A stretch of 64,000 bases of DNA from Rhodovarius crocodyli (GCF_004005855.1 NZ_SACL01000008.1:62001-126000); one strand, 5' to 3'; positions 22,094-31,204 are shown, counted from the first letter of the stretch. Numbers and translations are program-made. The notes: generated from the sequence alone by a model not told the origin.

Positions 22094-22816
22094 TCAGTAC
22101 ATGTGCTGGCCGCCGTTGATGGACAGCGTGGACCCCGTCACGAAATCCGCGTCATCGGCCGTCAGGAAGCAGACGCCGCGCGCGATGTCATGGGCGGTGC
22201 CCAGGCGCCCGCGCGGGATGCGCGCGATGATCTTTTCCAGAACATCCGGCGGCACGGCGCGCACCATCTCGGTATCGACATAGCCGGGTGCCACCGCATT
22301 CACCGTGATCTGGTTGCGGGCACCTTCCTGCGCCAGCGCCTTGGTGAAGCCGTGGATGCCCGACTTGGCGGCGGCATAGTTCACCTGGCCCAGCTGCCCG
22401 GCCTGGCCGTTGATAGAGCCGATGTTGACGATGCGCCCGAACTTGCGGGCCGACATGCCTTCCCACACCGCCTTGCACATGTTGTAGCAGGAGCCGAGGT
22501 TGGTATCGATCACGTCGTCCCACATCTTGCGCGTCAGCTTGCGCATCATGGCGTCACGCGTGATGCCGGCGTTGTTGACCAGGATCTCGATCGGGCCGTG
22601 CTCCTCCTCGATCTTGGCCACCGCCGCCACGCAGGCATCGAAGTCGCTGACGTCGAACTTGATGGTGGGAATGCCGGTGCGCTCGGTGAAGGCCTTCGCC
22701 GCGTCGTCGCTGCTGGCATAGTTCGCGATCACCCTGCGGCCGGCAGCCTTCAACTGCTCGCTGATTTCAGCGCCGATACCGCGCTGCCCGCCCGTGACCA
22801 AAGCCAGTCTGCTCAT
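22094..22816 (-). CDS. phbB: Acetoacetyl-CoA reductase (PhaB/PhbB type)
   Basis: 240 residues from MSRLALVTGG. Classical short-chain dehydrogenase with the cofactor motif TGGQRGIGAEIS, NNAG in ILVNNAGITRDAMM, and the Ser-Tyr-Lys triad in NIGSINGQAGQLGQVNYAAAK. The INGQ.GQ.GQ.NY pattern is typical of NADPH-dependent acetoacetyl-CoA reductases that make (R)-3-hydroxybutyryl-CoA for polyhydroxybutyrate. phaA and phaC are not in the window. A FabG-like role is the main alternative. It lies 93 bases after metW on the same strand. Confidence 0.88.
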   Translation of the reverse strand: MSRLALVTGGQRGIGAEISEQLKAAGRRVIANYASSDDAAKAFTERTGIPTIKFDVSDFDACVAAVAKIEEEHGPIEILVNNAGITRDAMMRKLTRKMWDDVIDTNLGSCYNMCKAVWEGMSARKFGRIVNIGSINGQAGQLGQVNYAAAKSGIHGFTKALAQEGARNQITVNAVAPGYVDTEMVRAVPPDVLEKIIARIPRGRLGTAHDIARGVCFLTADDADFVTGSTLSINGGQHMY

Positions 22817-22909
22817 CTGCGCTGCCTCCCGCATCTACAGGTTGCAGCGTCTCATTCATCGCGGTGCAGCATCAAGGCCCTGTGGCCATGTAACCGAAAA
22901 ATCAGATGT

Positions 22910-23545
22910 TTACCGGCGGCGCAGCTGGAACAATGCCTGTTCACCGAACAGGTTCGCCAGGCGCGGGAAGCGGCGCCAGGGGGAACGCAGCCCCTCATCG
23001 TCGGCGGCCATCCACTGCTCGACCACATAGCCGTCCATCTCGCACAGGTCGAAGAAGTCACGGATGGTGCAGGGATGGATGTTGGGGGTCTCGAACCACT
23101 GGCGCGACCAGGTCTCGGTCATGGGCATGCGGCCCGTCCACAGCAACTGCCAACGCACCAGCCAATGGCCGAAATTGGGGAAGCTGACGATGACATGCCG
23201 CCCGATGCGCGACATCTGCTGCAGCACCTCACGCGGGCGTTCAACCGCCTGCATGGTGCGCGACAGCACCACGAAGTCGAAGGCGCCGTCGGGGTAGAAG
23301 GCCAGGTCGTTGTCGGCATCGCCATGGATCACGGCCAGGCCGCTGGCGACCGCGCGCGTCACCTGCGCCATGTCGATCTCGATGCCGCGCGCATCCGCCC
23401 CCTTGTTGACGGTGAGGTACTCCAGCAGCGCGCCGTCGCCGCAGCCGATATCGAGCACGCGCGCCCCGTGGGGGATCATCTCCGCGATCAGGCGGAGGTC
23501 CACACGCATGTTCTTGGCGACGTACTGGATGGGGCCTTCGGGCAT
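22910..23545 (-). CDS. metW: Methionine biosynthesis protein MetW
   Basis: 211 residues from MPEGPIQYVAKNMRVDLRLI. The protein has a SAM-dependent methyltransferase-like fold with motif I VLDIGCGDGALLEYL. The MetW hallmarks are GIEID, the QAVERPREVL helix, and SFPNFGHWLVRWQL. In Pseudomonas and rhizobial work MetW partners MetX for methionine synthesis. Here it is not next to metX, which lies at 13923-15059 on the other strand. It is divergent from the GDPD gene. Confidence 0.94.
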   Translation of the reverse strand: MPEGPIQYVAKNMRVDLRLIAEMIPHGARVLDIGCGDGALLEYLTVNKGADARGIEIDMAQVTRAVASGLAVIHGDADNDLAFYPDGAFDFVVLSRTMQAVERPREVLQQMSRIGRHVIVSFPNFGHWLVRWQLLWTGRMPMTETWSRQWFETPNIHPCTIRDFFDLCEMDGYVVEQWMAADDEGLRSPWRRFPRLANLFGEQALFQLRRR

Positions 23546-23630
23546 GATGGCCCCTGAATAGACCGGAACCGCCGCCACAGGTAGGCCCAGCCATATTGAG
23601 AGCCCACAGGCCAGCCCATACATTGCCCCC

Positions 23631-24350
23631 ATGATCACGCTCTGCGCCCATCGCGGCGGGGCCCTGCTGTGGCCCGAGAATTCGCTGACCGCCTTCCGCA
23701 ACGCGGTCGCGCTGCCGATCGAGGAAGTGGAATGCGATGTCCATCTCTCCCTGGACGGGGAGGTGATGGTCCATCACGACGCGACCCTGGACCGCATGAC
23801 CGAGGGCACGGGGCCCATCGCCCATTACACGGCCGAGCAGCTCTCCCTCATCCCCATCCGTGGCCTGACCGAAGGCATGCCCCGCCTGGCGGAGCTGCTG
23901 GAGCTGGTGGCCGAGAGCGGCAAGCTGCTGCGGCTGGAAATCAAGGCCGACCATGAGAACCGCCACGACCCCGCCCTGCTGGCCGCCGTCCGGCGGGAGC
24001 TGGACCGCGTGCCCGCCGATGTGCGCGTCATGTCCTTCCAGCCCGCGACGCTCGCCCCCGGCCTGTTCGATGAGCAGGACCTGCTGATCCGCCCGCAGGA
24101 CATGGGCTGGCACGATTCCGAATTGCTGAATGCCATCGCGCTGGCGCTTCATTGCAGCGGCATAGGCTTCGGCTACGAGACGGGCTTCCTGCCGGAAACC
24201 CTGCCCGGCATCACCGGCATCACCAATATCTGGCGGGCCGATACTGAGGAGGCGCTGGTGCGTTCCTTCGCCATGCGTCCCGATTCCATCACCACTGACG
24301 ACCCGGTGCTGGCGTTGAAGCTGCGCGACGGAGTAATGAAACCCGCATGA
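23631..24350 (+). CDS. ugpQ: Glycerophosphodiester phosphodiesterase
   Basis: 239 residues; cytoplasmic by absence of a signal peptide. The TIM-barrel GDPD motifs are CAHRGGALLWPENSLTAFRN (His7-Arg8 and the ENT-like Glu), and EVECDVHLSLDGEVMVHHD with the metal-binding Glu-x-Asp and catalytic His. It hydrolyses glycerophosphodiesters to glycerol-3-phosphate and an alcohol. Its stop overlaps the M16 peptidase start (ATGA), giving a three-gene coupled run GDPD-M16-TldD/PmbA. Confidence 0.9.
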   Translation: MITLCAHRGGALLWPENSLTAFRNAVALPIEEVECDVHLSLDGEVMVHHDATLDRMTEGTGPIAHYTAEQLSLIPIRGLTEGMPRLAELLELVAESGKLLRLEIKADHENRHDPALLAAVRRELDRVPADVRVMSFQPATLAPGLFDEQDLLIRPQDMGWHDSELLNAIALALHCSGIGFGYETGFLPETLPGITGITNIWRADTEEALVRSFAMRPDSITTDDPVLALKLRDGVMKPA

Positions 24351-25615
24351 ACGAAGAGCCAGTCCGCGTCACGCGCCTCCCCTCGGGGCTCGTGGTCGTT
24401 TCCGAATCCATGCCGCGCGTGGAGACGGTCTCCATCGGCGCCTATGTCGCGGCCGGCACCCGCCATGAAACCGCCGAGGAAAACGGGGCTTCCCACTTCC
24501 TTGAGCACATGGCCTTCAAGGGCACCGAGCGCCGGGACGCGGCGGCCATCGCGCGTGAGATCGAGAATGTCGGCGGGCAGATCAACGCCTACACCGCGCG
24601 CGAGAACACCGCCTATTACTGCAAGGTGCTGAAGGAAGACGTGGGCCTCGCCGCCGACATCATCGGCGACATCCTCAGCCACTCCACCTTCGTGCCCGAG
24701 GAGCTGGAGCGCGAGCGCGGCGTGATCCTGCAGGAGATCGGCCAGGCGAACGACACGCCCGACGACATCGTGTTCGACCATTTCCAGTCCATCGCCTATG
24801 GCGACCAGCCGATGGGCCGGCCGACGCTCGGCACCGAATCGATCATCAAGGCGATGCCGCGCGGCGTGCTGACCAACTACATGGCGCGCCATTACGGCCC
24901 CTCCTCCATGGTCCTGTCCGCCGCCGGCGCGCTGACGCATGAGCAGCTGCTGGACCTCGCGGGGAAGCACTTCGCGAACCTGCCGAGCGGCGGCGCGCCG
25001 CAGGCCGAGCCCGCCCGCTACACCGGCGGCGAGTTCCGCGAGGCGCGCGAGCTGGACCAGGTGCATGTCGTGCTGGGCTTCGAGGGCATCGGCTATTCCG
25101 ACCCCGATGCGCATACCTCCATGCTGCTGTCGGCCCTGCTGGGCGGGGGCATGTCCTCGCGGCTGTTCCAGGAAATCCGCGAGAAGCGCGGCCTGGTCTA
25201 CTCCATCTACAGCTACACCCAGCCCTTCGCGGATTCGGGCCTGTTCGCCATCTATGCCGGCACCGGCGAGAAGGAGGCGGGCGAGCTGGTGCCCGTCACG
25301 CTCGAGGAACTGCGGCGCGTGCAGCTGGACGTGACCGAGGATGAGCTGAACCGCGCCAAGGCGCAGCTGCGCGCCTCCCTGATGATGAGCCTGGAATCGA
25401 CCAGCAGCCGGTGCGAGCAGCTGGCCCGCCAGCTGCAGGTGCATGGCCGCGTGATCCCGGCGGCCGAGACCAAGGCCAAGATCGCCGCCGTCACGGTGGA
25501 GGACATCCAGCGCGTGGCCACCCGGCTGTTCCGGGGCAAGCCGACGCTGGCGGCCATGGGCCCGGCCGGCCATGTGCCGGGGCTCGGGCATATCGCGGAA
25601 AAGCTCGCGGCATGA
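24347..25615 (+). CDS. M16 family zinc peptidase (processing-peptidase-like)
   Basis: 422 residues. The inverted zinc motif HxxEH appears as HFLEH at 50-54. The more distant ligand Glu lies in the ERGVILQEIGQANDTPDD segment. The first and second M16 halves are both present (the C-terminal domain includes LLGGGMSSRLFQEIREKRGL). This is the single-subunit alphaproteobacterial relative of mitochondrial processing peptidase, about 420 residues long. There is no signal peptide. Coupled by 4-base overlaps to both neighbours. Confidence 0.94.
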   Translation: MNEEPVRVTRLPSGLVVVSESMPRVETVSIGAYVAAGTRHETAEENGASHFLEHMAFKGTERRDAAAIAREIENVGGQINAYTARENTAYYCKVLKEDVGLAADIIGDILSHSTFVPEELERERGVILQEIGQANDTPDDIVFDHFQSIAYGDQPMGRPTLGTESIIKAMPRGVLTNYMARHYGPSSMVLSAAGALTHEQLLDLAGKHFANLPSGGAPQAEPARYTGGEFREARELDQVHVVLGFEGIGYSDPDAHTSMLLSALLGGGMSSRLFQEIREKRGLVYSIYSYTQPFADSGLFAIYAGTGEKEAGELVPVTLEELRRVQLDVTEDELNRAKAQLRASLMMSLESTSSRCEQLARQLQVHGRVIPAAETKAKIAAVTVEDIQRVATRLFRGKPTLAAMGPAGHVPGLGHIAEKLAA

Positions 25616-26937
25616 GCCGCCTGGACAGGCTGGCGGCGCTGGTCGATGCCGCCCGCCGCGCCGGGGCCGATGCCGCCGACGCCCTGCTGATCGAGAGCCA
25701 GAGCCTGTCGGTGCAGCGCCGCCTGGGCCAGACCGAGCATCTGGAACGCGCGGAATCCACCGACATCGGCCTGCGGGTGTTCGTGGGCGCGCGCAGCGCC
25801 GTCGTCAGCTCCAACGTGACGGACCCGCGGGGCTTCACGGCCCTGGCCGAGCGCGCGGTCGCCATGGCGCGCGTGGTGCCCGAGGACCCCTTCGCCGCCA
25901 TCCCCGAGGCGCGCCCCCTGCCCGTCCTCGCGCTCGACCTCGATGACCCGACCGAACCCGGCGCCGAGCAGCTGCTCGCCCGCGCGTCCGCCGCCGAGGA
26001 AGCCGCGCTGGCGATCAAGGGCGTGACCAATTCAGAAGGTGCCGAGGCAGGCTGGACGCGCAACCGCGTGGCCCTCGTCACCTCTCGCGGCTTCGCGGGC
26101 GAATATGCCCGCACGGGGCATAGCATCTCCGCCACCGCGCTGGCCGGCAGCGGCACCGGGATGGAGCGCGACTACGACCATTCCACCGCCGTGCATCTGG
26201 CGGATCTGGAGGACGCGGCCCTGATCGGCCGCCGCGCGGGCGAACGCGCGGTGCGGCGGCTGAACCCCGTGCGCGCCACCACCGCCCGTATCCCGGTGGT
26301 GTTCGACCCGCGCATCGCGGGCAGCCTGCTGGGGCATCTGTCGGCCGCCATCAACGGCGCGGCCGTGGCGCGCGGCACCAGCTTCCTGAAGGATGCGATG
26401 GGCAAGCAGGTGCTGGCCCGCGGGCTGACCGTGACGGATGACGCCACGCGCCCGCGCGGCATGCGCAGCCGCCCCTTCGACGGCGAGGGCACGCCCACCG
26501 CGCCTTTGGCCCTGGTGCAGGACGGCGTTCTGCAGAGCTGGGTGCTGGACGGGCGTAGCGCCCGCCAGCTGGGCCTGGCCAGCACCGGCCATGCGAGCCG
26601 CGGCACCAGCGGGCCGCCGGGGCCCGCCACCACCAACCTCTGGCTCAACGCCGGCCACGTCACACCGCGGGAGCTGATGGAGGACATTGCGGAGGGGCTC
26701 TATGTGACCGAGATGATCGGCATGGGCGTGAACCCCATCACCGGCGACTACAGCCGGGGCGCCGCGGGCTTCATGATCCGGGGCGGGGAACTGGCGGAAC
26801 CGGTCAGCGAGATCACCATCGCCGGCCGCCTGCCGGAGATGTTCCTGCACCTGACGCCTGCCTGCGACCTGGCTTTCAGGCGCGGGACCGACGCACCCAC
26901 CCTGCGGGTGGATGGCATGACGCTGGCCGGGCGGTAA
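25612..26937 (+). CDS. pmbA: TldD/PmbA family metallopeptidase (PmbA type)
   Basis: 441 residues. The N-terminal half has the family opening LLIESQSLSVQRRLGQTEHL. The C-terminal half carries GMGVNPITGDYSRGAAGFMI and the following GELAEPVSEITIAGRLPEMF, the best-conserved PmbA stretch. TldD and PmbA form a heterodimeric protease that matures modified peptides and degrades antitoxin CcdA in E. coli; the zinc site is in the TldD partner. No tldD gene is in this window. Coupled by ATGA to the M16 gene. Confidence 0.92.
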   Translation: MSRLDRLAALVDAARRAGADAADALLIESQSLSVQRRLGQTEHLERAESTDIGLRVFVGARSAVVSSNVTDPRGFTALAERAVAMARVVPEDPFAAIPEARPLPVLALDLDDPTEPGAEQLLARASAAEEAALAIKGVTNSEGAEAGWTRNRVALVTSRGFAGEYARTGHSISATALAGSGTGMERDYDHSTAVHLADLEDAALIGRRAGERAVRRLNPVRATTARIPVVFDPRIAGSLLGHLSAAINGAAVARGTSFLKDAMGKQVLARGLTVTDDATRPRGMRSRPFDGEGTPTAPLALVQDGVLQSWVLDGRSARQLGLASTGHASRGTSGPPGPATTNLWLNAGHVTPRELMEDIAEGLYVTEMIGMGVNPITGDYSRGAAGFMIRGGELAEPVSEITIAGRLPEMFLHLTPACDLAFRRGTDAPTLRVDGMTLAGR

Positions 26938-26966
26938 TATCGCCCCGCAATTCGCGGGGATGATCG

Positions 26967-27773
26967 ATGCCACCTCTTTTGTTGATCGGTTGCGGCAAGA
27001 TGGGCGGCGCCATGCTGGCCGGCTGGCTGGAGCAGGGCCTGCCGCCTGAAACCGTGGTCGTGGAGCCTTATGCCGAGGCGGTGTCCGCCTTCGCGGGCCG
27101 GGTGCGCCATGTGGCCTCCATCGCGGAGATCCCGGCCGATTTCGCGCCCGCCGCAGTGATTCTGGCGACCAAGCCGCAGGAGGCACCGAACGCCCTGCCG
27201 CAGCTGGCGCGTTTCGTGGCCTCGGCGCCCGTCTTCGTCTCCATCATGGCCGGCAAGACGGTCGCGGGCATGCAGGCGCTGCTGGGCGGCGAGGCCGCGC
27301 GCGTGGTGCGCGCCATGCCCAACACCCCCGCCGCCGTGCGCCAGGGCTTCACCGTGGGCTTCGCCGGCCCGGGCGTGACGGCCGGGCAGAAGGCCCTGGC
27401 CGACCAGCTGCTGCGCGCCGTGGGCGATGCCGCCTGGGTGGATGACGAGGCGCTGATCGACCCCGTCACGGCGGTCTCGGGCGGCGGCCCCGCCTATGTG
27501 TTCCTTCTGGTGGAGGTGATGGCCGCGGCCGGCGTGGCCCAGGGCCTGCCGGCGGATCTGGCGATGCGGATGGCCCGCGCGACGGTGGCCGGCAGCGGCG
27601 CGCTGCTGGCCGCCAGCCCGCAGGATGCGGCCACCCTGCGCAAGAACGTGACCAGCCCCAAGGGCACCACGGAGCGCGCGCTGGCGGTGCTGATGGATGA
27701 GGCCGCCTGGCCCGACATCATGAAGAAGGCGATCGCGGCGGCCACCGCCCGCAGCCGCGAACTGGCGGGCTGA
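26967..27773 (+). CDS. proC: Pyrroline-5-carboxylate reductase
   Basis: 268 residues; the last step of proline synthesis with NADPH. The N-terminal Rossmann fold begins LLIGCGKMGGAMLAGWLEQG. The signature helix is close to the family pattern: SGGGPAYVFLLVEVMAAAGV, then the LPADLAMRMARATVAGSGAL stretch and NVTSPKGTTERAL. Normal length. It follows the PmbA gene by 29 bases and ends in a bidirectional terminator. Confidence 0.96.
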   Translation: MPPLLLIGCGKMGGAMLAGWLEQGLPPETVVVEPYAEAVSAFAGRVRHVASIAEIPADFAPAAVILATKPQEAPNALPQLARFVASAPVFVSIMAGKTVAGMQALLGGEAARVVRAMPNTPAAVRQGFTVGFAGPGVTAGQKALADQLLRAVGDAAWVDDEALIDPVTAVSGGGPAYVFLLVEVMAAAGVAQGLPADLAMRMARATVAGSGALLAASPQDAATLRKNVTSPKGTTERALAVLMDEAAWPDIMKKAIAAATARSRELAG

Positions 27774-27775
27774 CG

Positions 27776-27813
27776 AAAAAGGCCCGGTCACCTCTCGGTG
27801 CCGGGCCTTGTTT
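27776..27813. terminator. Bidirectional rho-independent terminator
   Basis: An 11-bp GC stem with one bulged T (GGCCCGGTCACC and GGTGCCGGGCC) has a TCTC loop. It is flanked by an A run on the left and TTGTTT on the right, serving proC and the converging secreted-protein gene. Confidence 0.85.
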
Positions 27814-27831
27814 CCGCGCTGTCGGCGCCGC

Positions 27832-28425
27832 TTACAGCGGCACGCAGCGATAGACGTTCTCATGCCCCAGGGCGAGCATCGCCATGGTGCCGTCCGGGCA
27901 GGAGGACTGCTGGCCGCCGGCCGGCGCGATGCCGTTGGACCAGCGCAACGCCACCTGGCGGGTGCCGGTGCACACGCGGCGCCCACGCACGGTGCGGCAG
28001 CTGCTGGCCTGCTGGCGGGCGGCCTGGCCGCGCACCGCGGCCATGTTGGCGCTGCCGCGCAGGATGGCGGGCTGGCCGCGCATGCTGCCGGTGCTGGACA
28101 CGCGGTGCAGCAGCGGCGAGGCGGTGGTGCCGCGCGCAGCGGTGCGCGTGGTGACGGCGCGGGCATTGCTAACAGCGCGGGCGTTGCGCGGCGCAGCGGC
28201 CTGGCGGGCCGGCGCGGTGGCCTGGCGCGTGGAACGGGCCGGGGCGCTGCGCGGCGTCACGGCGGCGCGTGGCGCGGTGGCCGCTGGCCGGGCGGCCGAA
28301 CGGCTCGCCTGGCTGCGGGCACCTGCCCCATGATCGTTACGCGCCGCGGAGGCGGGCGTGGCCACGGCAATGGTCAGCCCGAAGCCGGCCATCACCGCGA
28401 GGCGCGCGATCAGTGAAAATCGCAT
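27832..28425 (-). CDS. Secreted Arg/Ala-rich protein with a C-terminal four-cysteine module
   Basis: 197 residues from MRFSLIARL. There is a clear signal peptide of about 27 residues with cleavage after TPASA. The next 100 residues are almost only Ala, Arg, Pro, Thr and Ser, strongly basic and probably unstructured. The last 50 residues are different: SSCRTVRGRRVCTGT, then SSCPDGTMAMLALGHENVYR and a final Cys, giving two likely disulfides. I do not recognise the family. An upstream frame could extend the start, but the signal peptide supports this one. It may be a periplasmic or surface protein that binds anionic polymers; that is only a guess. Confidence 0.7.
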   Translation of the reverse strand: MRFSLIARLAVMAGFGLTIAVATPASAARNDHGAGARSQASRSAARPAATAPRAAVTPRSAPARSTRQATAPARQAAAPRNARAVSNARAVTTRTAARGTTASPLLHRVSSTGSMRGQPAILRGSANMAAVRGQAARQQASSCRTVRGRRVCTGTRQVALRWSNGIAPAGGQQSSCPDGTMAMLALGHENVYRCVPL

Positions 28426-28616
28426 CGAGAACCCCCCAAAAAAATCTCCCACGAGGTGTTTCGCAATATTTCCCACCCCGTGGCAACCCCGAATCACCCA
28501 GATCGTTTAGTGAAACGGGGCCATCCGACCTCATGCATCCGCATGATGCACAGCTGCGCGGCATAGCCTGACGGCCGTGCCTATGCACGCATCACATGCG
28601 TGTGTTCTTCGCCTGC

Positions 28617-30071
28617 CTACTGGCCCTGTGCCAGCGAATAGCCCGGTTTTCCGCCAAAAGCGTAAAGGTTCTCTGTCTTGGCGACAGACAGTCCGGCATC
28701 CACCAGGGCGCCGATCAGGGCCACAACCTCCTTCGCGGTGCCCGAACCGGGGAACTCGAACCGGCCACGGAACTGGTCGGTGCAGAAGGTCTCGGCCAGG
28801 CCGTTCGGCCACACCTTGGCGCTGCGATTCGTGATCAGCGTCAGCGGCAGGGCCGGGGTCGCCGCCGCCCGCAGCGCGGCCGCCAGGGCTTCGGTGCCGT
28901 CGCGCCACTCGACAAAGATATCCACGCCCTTCAGCACCTTGTCCTCGGGCGCGCGGCGCACCGGCGGGGGCAGCGGCACGGCGCCGCGGCTGGGCTGCAG
29001 GGGCTTCAGCTTCGCCGGCCCCTCACCCATGCGGGCGATGACGGCGGCGGTGAAGTCCTTCGTGCCGACCTTCTGCTTCGTCTCGGGGCCCGACATGTCG
29101 CCGGTGTGGATGCCGGCCTCGATCGTCGCGGCCCAGGCATTGTAGGCGCGCGCCGCGGCCTCACCCTGGCCCGCGAACTGCAGCATCTCCACCCCGGCCA
29201 GGAACAGGCCGGATGGGTTGGCGATTCCCTTGCCGGTGATGTCGGGGGCGGAACCGTGCACCGCCTCGAACATCGCGCCGTGCTGGCCGATATTGGCCGA
29301 ACCCGCGAGGCCCACCGAACCCGCGACCTCTGCCGCGATGTCGCTGATGATGTCGCCATACAGGTTGGGCGTGACCACCACGTCGAAGCGTTCCGGGTTC
29401 ACCGCCATCTTGGCCGCGCCGATATCCACGATCATGTGGTCGGTCGCGATCTCGGGGTATTCCGCCGCGATCTCACGAAAGACCTGATGGAACATGCCAT
29501 CGGTCAGCTTCATGATGTTGTCCTTGACCATGCAGGTCACCTTCTTCCGCCCGGACAGCCGCGCGAAATCGAAGGCATAGCGGATCACCCGCTCGCTGCC
29601 GGGGCGGGAGAGCAGCTTCAGGCACTGCACCACCTCGTCGGTCTGGCGGTGCTCGATGCCGGTGTAGAGGTCTTCCTCGTTCTCCCGCACGATCACCAGG
29701 TCCATCGCCGGGTGGTGGGTGCGGATATAGGGCGCGTAGGCGCGAACGGGGCGCACATTGGCGAACAGGCCAAGGCCCGTGCGGATCGTGACGTTCAGCG
29801 ACTTGTAGCCGCCGCCGTATGGGGTGGTGATCGGCGCCTTGTACAGCAGCTTGGTGCGCCGGATGGAGGCCCAGGCATCATCCGTGAGGCCCGAGGTGAA
29901 GCCGGCCTTGTAGACCTTCTCGCCGACCTCGATCTCCTCGATCGCGAGGGCGGCGCCGGCCGCCTGCAGCATGGCCAGCGACGCGTCCATGATCTCTGGC
30001 CCGATCCCGTCCCCCCTCGCCACCGTCACGCTGGTTGCGTGGGACTGCGCGGGAGAGGTCTGGACCGTCAT
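28617..30071 (-). CDS. icd: NADP-dependent isocitrate dehydrogenase, long Thermus/Rickettsia-type
   Basis: 484 residues from MTVQTSPAQ. It converts isocitrate to 2-oxoglutarate in the TCA cycle. The catalytic core has RENEEDLYTGIEHRQT (substrate-site Arg) and KDNIMKLTDGMFHQVF (catalytic Lys). The metal-binding and nucleotide motifs NLYGDIISDIAAEVAGSVG and HGSAPDITGKGIANP follow. About 140 extra C-terminal residues after a Pro-rich linker mark the Thermus/Rickettsia subgroup. With aceA in the same window, both branches at isocitrate are represented. Confidence 0.94.
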   Translation of the reverse strand: MTVQTSPAQSHATSVTVARGDGIGPEIMDASLAMLQAAGAALAIEEIEVGEKVYKAGFTSGLTDDAWASIRRTKLLYKAPITTPYGGGYKSLNVTIRTGLGLFANVRPVRAYAPYIRTHHPAMDLVIVRENEEDLYTGIEHRQTDEVVQCLKLLSRPGSERVIRYAFDFARLSGRKKVTCMVKDNIMKLTDGMFHQVFREIAAEYPEIATDHMIVDIGAAKMAVNPERFDVVVTPNLYGDIISDIAAEVAGSVGLAGSANIGQHGAMFEAVHGSAPDITGKGIANPSGLFLAGVEMLQFAGQGEAAARAYNAWAATIEAGIHTGDMSGPETKQKVGTKDFTAAVIARMGEGPAKLKPLQPSRGAVPLPPPVRRAPEDKVLKGVDIFVEWRDGTEALAAALRAAATPALPLTLITNRSAKVWPNGLAETFCTDQFRGRFEFPGSGTAKEVVALIGALVDAGLSVAKTENLYAFGGKPGYSLAQGQ

Positions 30072-30139
30072 CAGGTGCTCCGGAAGATGTTGCGACACTT
30101 AGGTGCGCCGCAACATGGCGGTTTGCAACCCGGAGGCGC

Positions 30140-31144
30140 TTATAGACCCGGCGGGATGACGTTGGTGTTGAGCCCGGTCAACAACACGTCCCGAATCGTC
30201 TCGGCGCTGAGGCGGCGGATGTCGTCCCAGGCCTCGGGCGTGTGGAAGGCGCTGTGCGGGGTGATGACCAGACGCCCCTTCAGCCACTCCTCCTTGGCGC
30301 GATAGGCGCGCAGCAGGCTCGGGAAGGGCTCGACCGGGGGCTCAACCGGCAGCACGTCGAGGCCGGCGCCCGCGATATGGCCGGAACGCAGGAAGGATTC
30401 CAGCGCGTCCAGATCCATGATCGGGCCGCGCGCGGTGTTCACCACCACGGCGCCGGCGGGCAGCAGGGCCAGCGCCTTGGCGCTCACCAGCCCCTCCGTC
30501 TCACGCGTCAGCGGGCAATGGATGGACAGCACGTCGGCCTGCTCCATCAGCTCCTCCAGGCTGCGCGCGCGGCGCACGCCCAGGGCGCGCTCCACCCCAT
30601 TGGGCAGGTGGGGGTCATGGAACACCACGTCGAAACCGAAGGCCTTGGCCCGCAGGGCGGCCGCGGTGCCGATGCGCCCGCAGCCCAGCACCGCGAAGCG
30701 CTGCACCGACATGCGCCGGATCAGCGGCGTGCCGATCACGCCCCATTTCGCCGGCGGGTCCTCGCGCTGGGTCTCATGGTGCAGGAACAGCCCGCGCCGC
30801 AGGCCGAGCGCCAGGGAAACGGCGTGATCGGCCACTTCCTCGGTGCCGTAGTCGGGCACGTTGCACACCTTGATGCCGCGCGCGGCACAGGCGGCCCGGT
30901 CCACGCGGTCATAGCCCACGCCCATGCGCACCACGACGCGCAGCTTCGGAAAGCGCGCCAGCTGGTCGCCGGGCACGGCGAGCCGCAAGGTCATCAGCCC
31001 CTCGGCCTCCGCGCACAGCTCGTCAGGCAGTTCAGAGAGATGCGCGCGGGCGGCCCCGCGCAGGATGCGGACGCCCGGGCCGAAGATCGGCTCCTCGACG
31101 CTGTTGTCCGGGTACAGGCCCTCGGGTTCGAGAATGACGGTCAT
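30140..31144 (-). CDS. D-isomer-specific 2-hydroxyacid dehydrogenase (CtBP-like)
   Basis: 334 residues. The NAD-binding domain has VLGCGRIGTAAALRAKAFGF. The catalytic residues are Arg in NTARGPIMDLDALE, Glu in the GLDVLPVEPP stretch, and His in ITPHSAFHTPEA. The DYGTEEVADHAVSLAL motif is closest to the C-terminal-binding-protein subgroup. It would reduce 2-oxoacids or oxidise D-2-hydroxyacids; substrate unknown. A perfect 20-bp hairpin lies directly before its ribosome site. It is downstream of the D-aminopeptidase-like gene on the same strand. Confidence 0.9.
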   Translation of the reverse strand: MTVILEPEGLYPDNSVEEPIFGPGVRILRGAARAHLSELPDELCAEAEGLMTLRLAVPGDQLARFPKLRVVVRMGVGYDRVDRAACAARGIKVCNVPDYGTEEVADHAVSLALGLRRGLFLHHETQREDPPAKWGVIGTPLIRRMSVQRFAVLGCGRIGTAAALRAKAFGFDVVFHDPHLPNGVERALGVRRARSLEELMEQADVLSIHCPLTRETEGLVSAKALALLPAGAVVVNTARGPIMDLDALESFLRSGHIAGAGLDVLPVEPPVEPFPSLLRAYRAKEEWLKGRLVITPHSAFHTPEAWDDIRRLSAETIRDVLLTGLNTNVIPPGL

Positions 31145-31155
31145 TGTTTTCCTCC

Positions 31156-31204
31156 CTCGTGTCCCGATGACGAAGCCCGGGAGACTTCGTCATCGGGACA
31201 CGAG
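31156..31204. promoter_or_regulatory. Perfect 20-bp inverted repeat before the 2-hydroxyacid dehydrogenase gene
   Basis: Arms at 31156-31175 and 31185-31204 are exactly complementary over 20 bases (arm CTCGTGTCCCGATGACGAAG), with a 9-base loop. On the minus strand the hairpin ends 3 bases before a GGAGG ribosome site and the ATG at 31144. There is no T run on that strand, so it looks less like a plain terminator than a regulatory hairpin or processing site. On the plus strand it is followed by CCGTTTTC. Confidence 0.75.
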
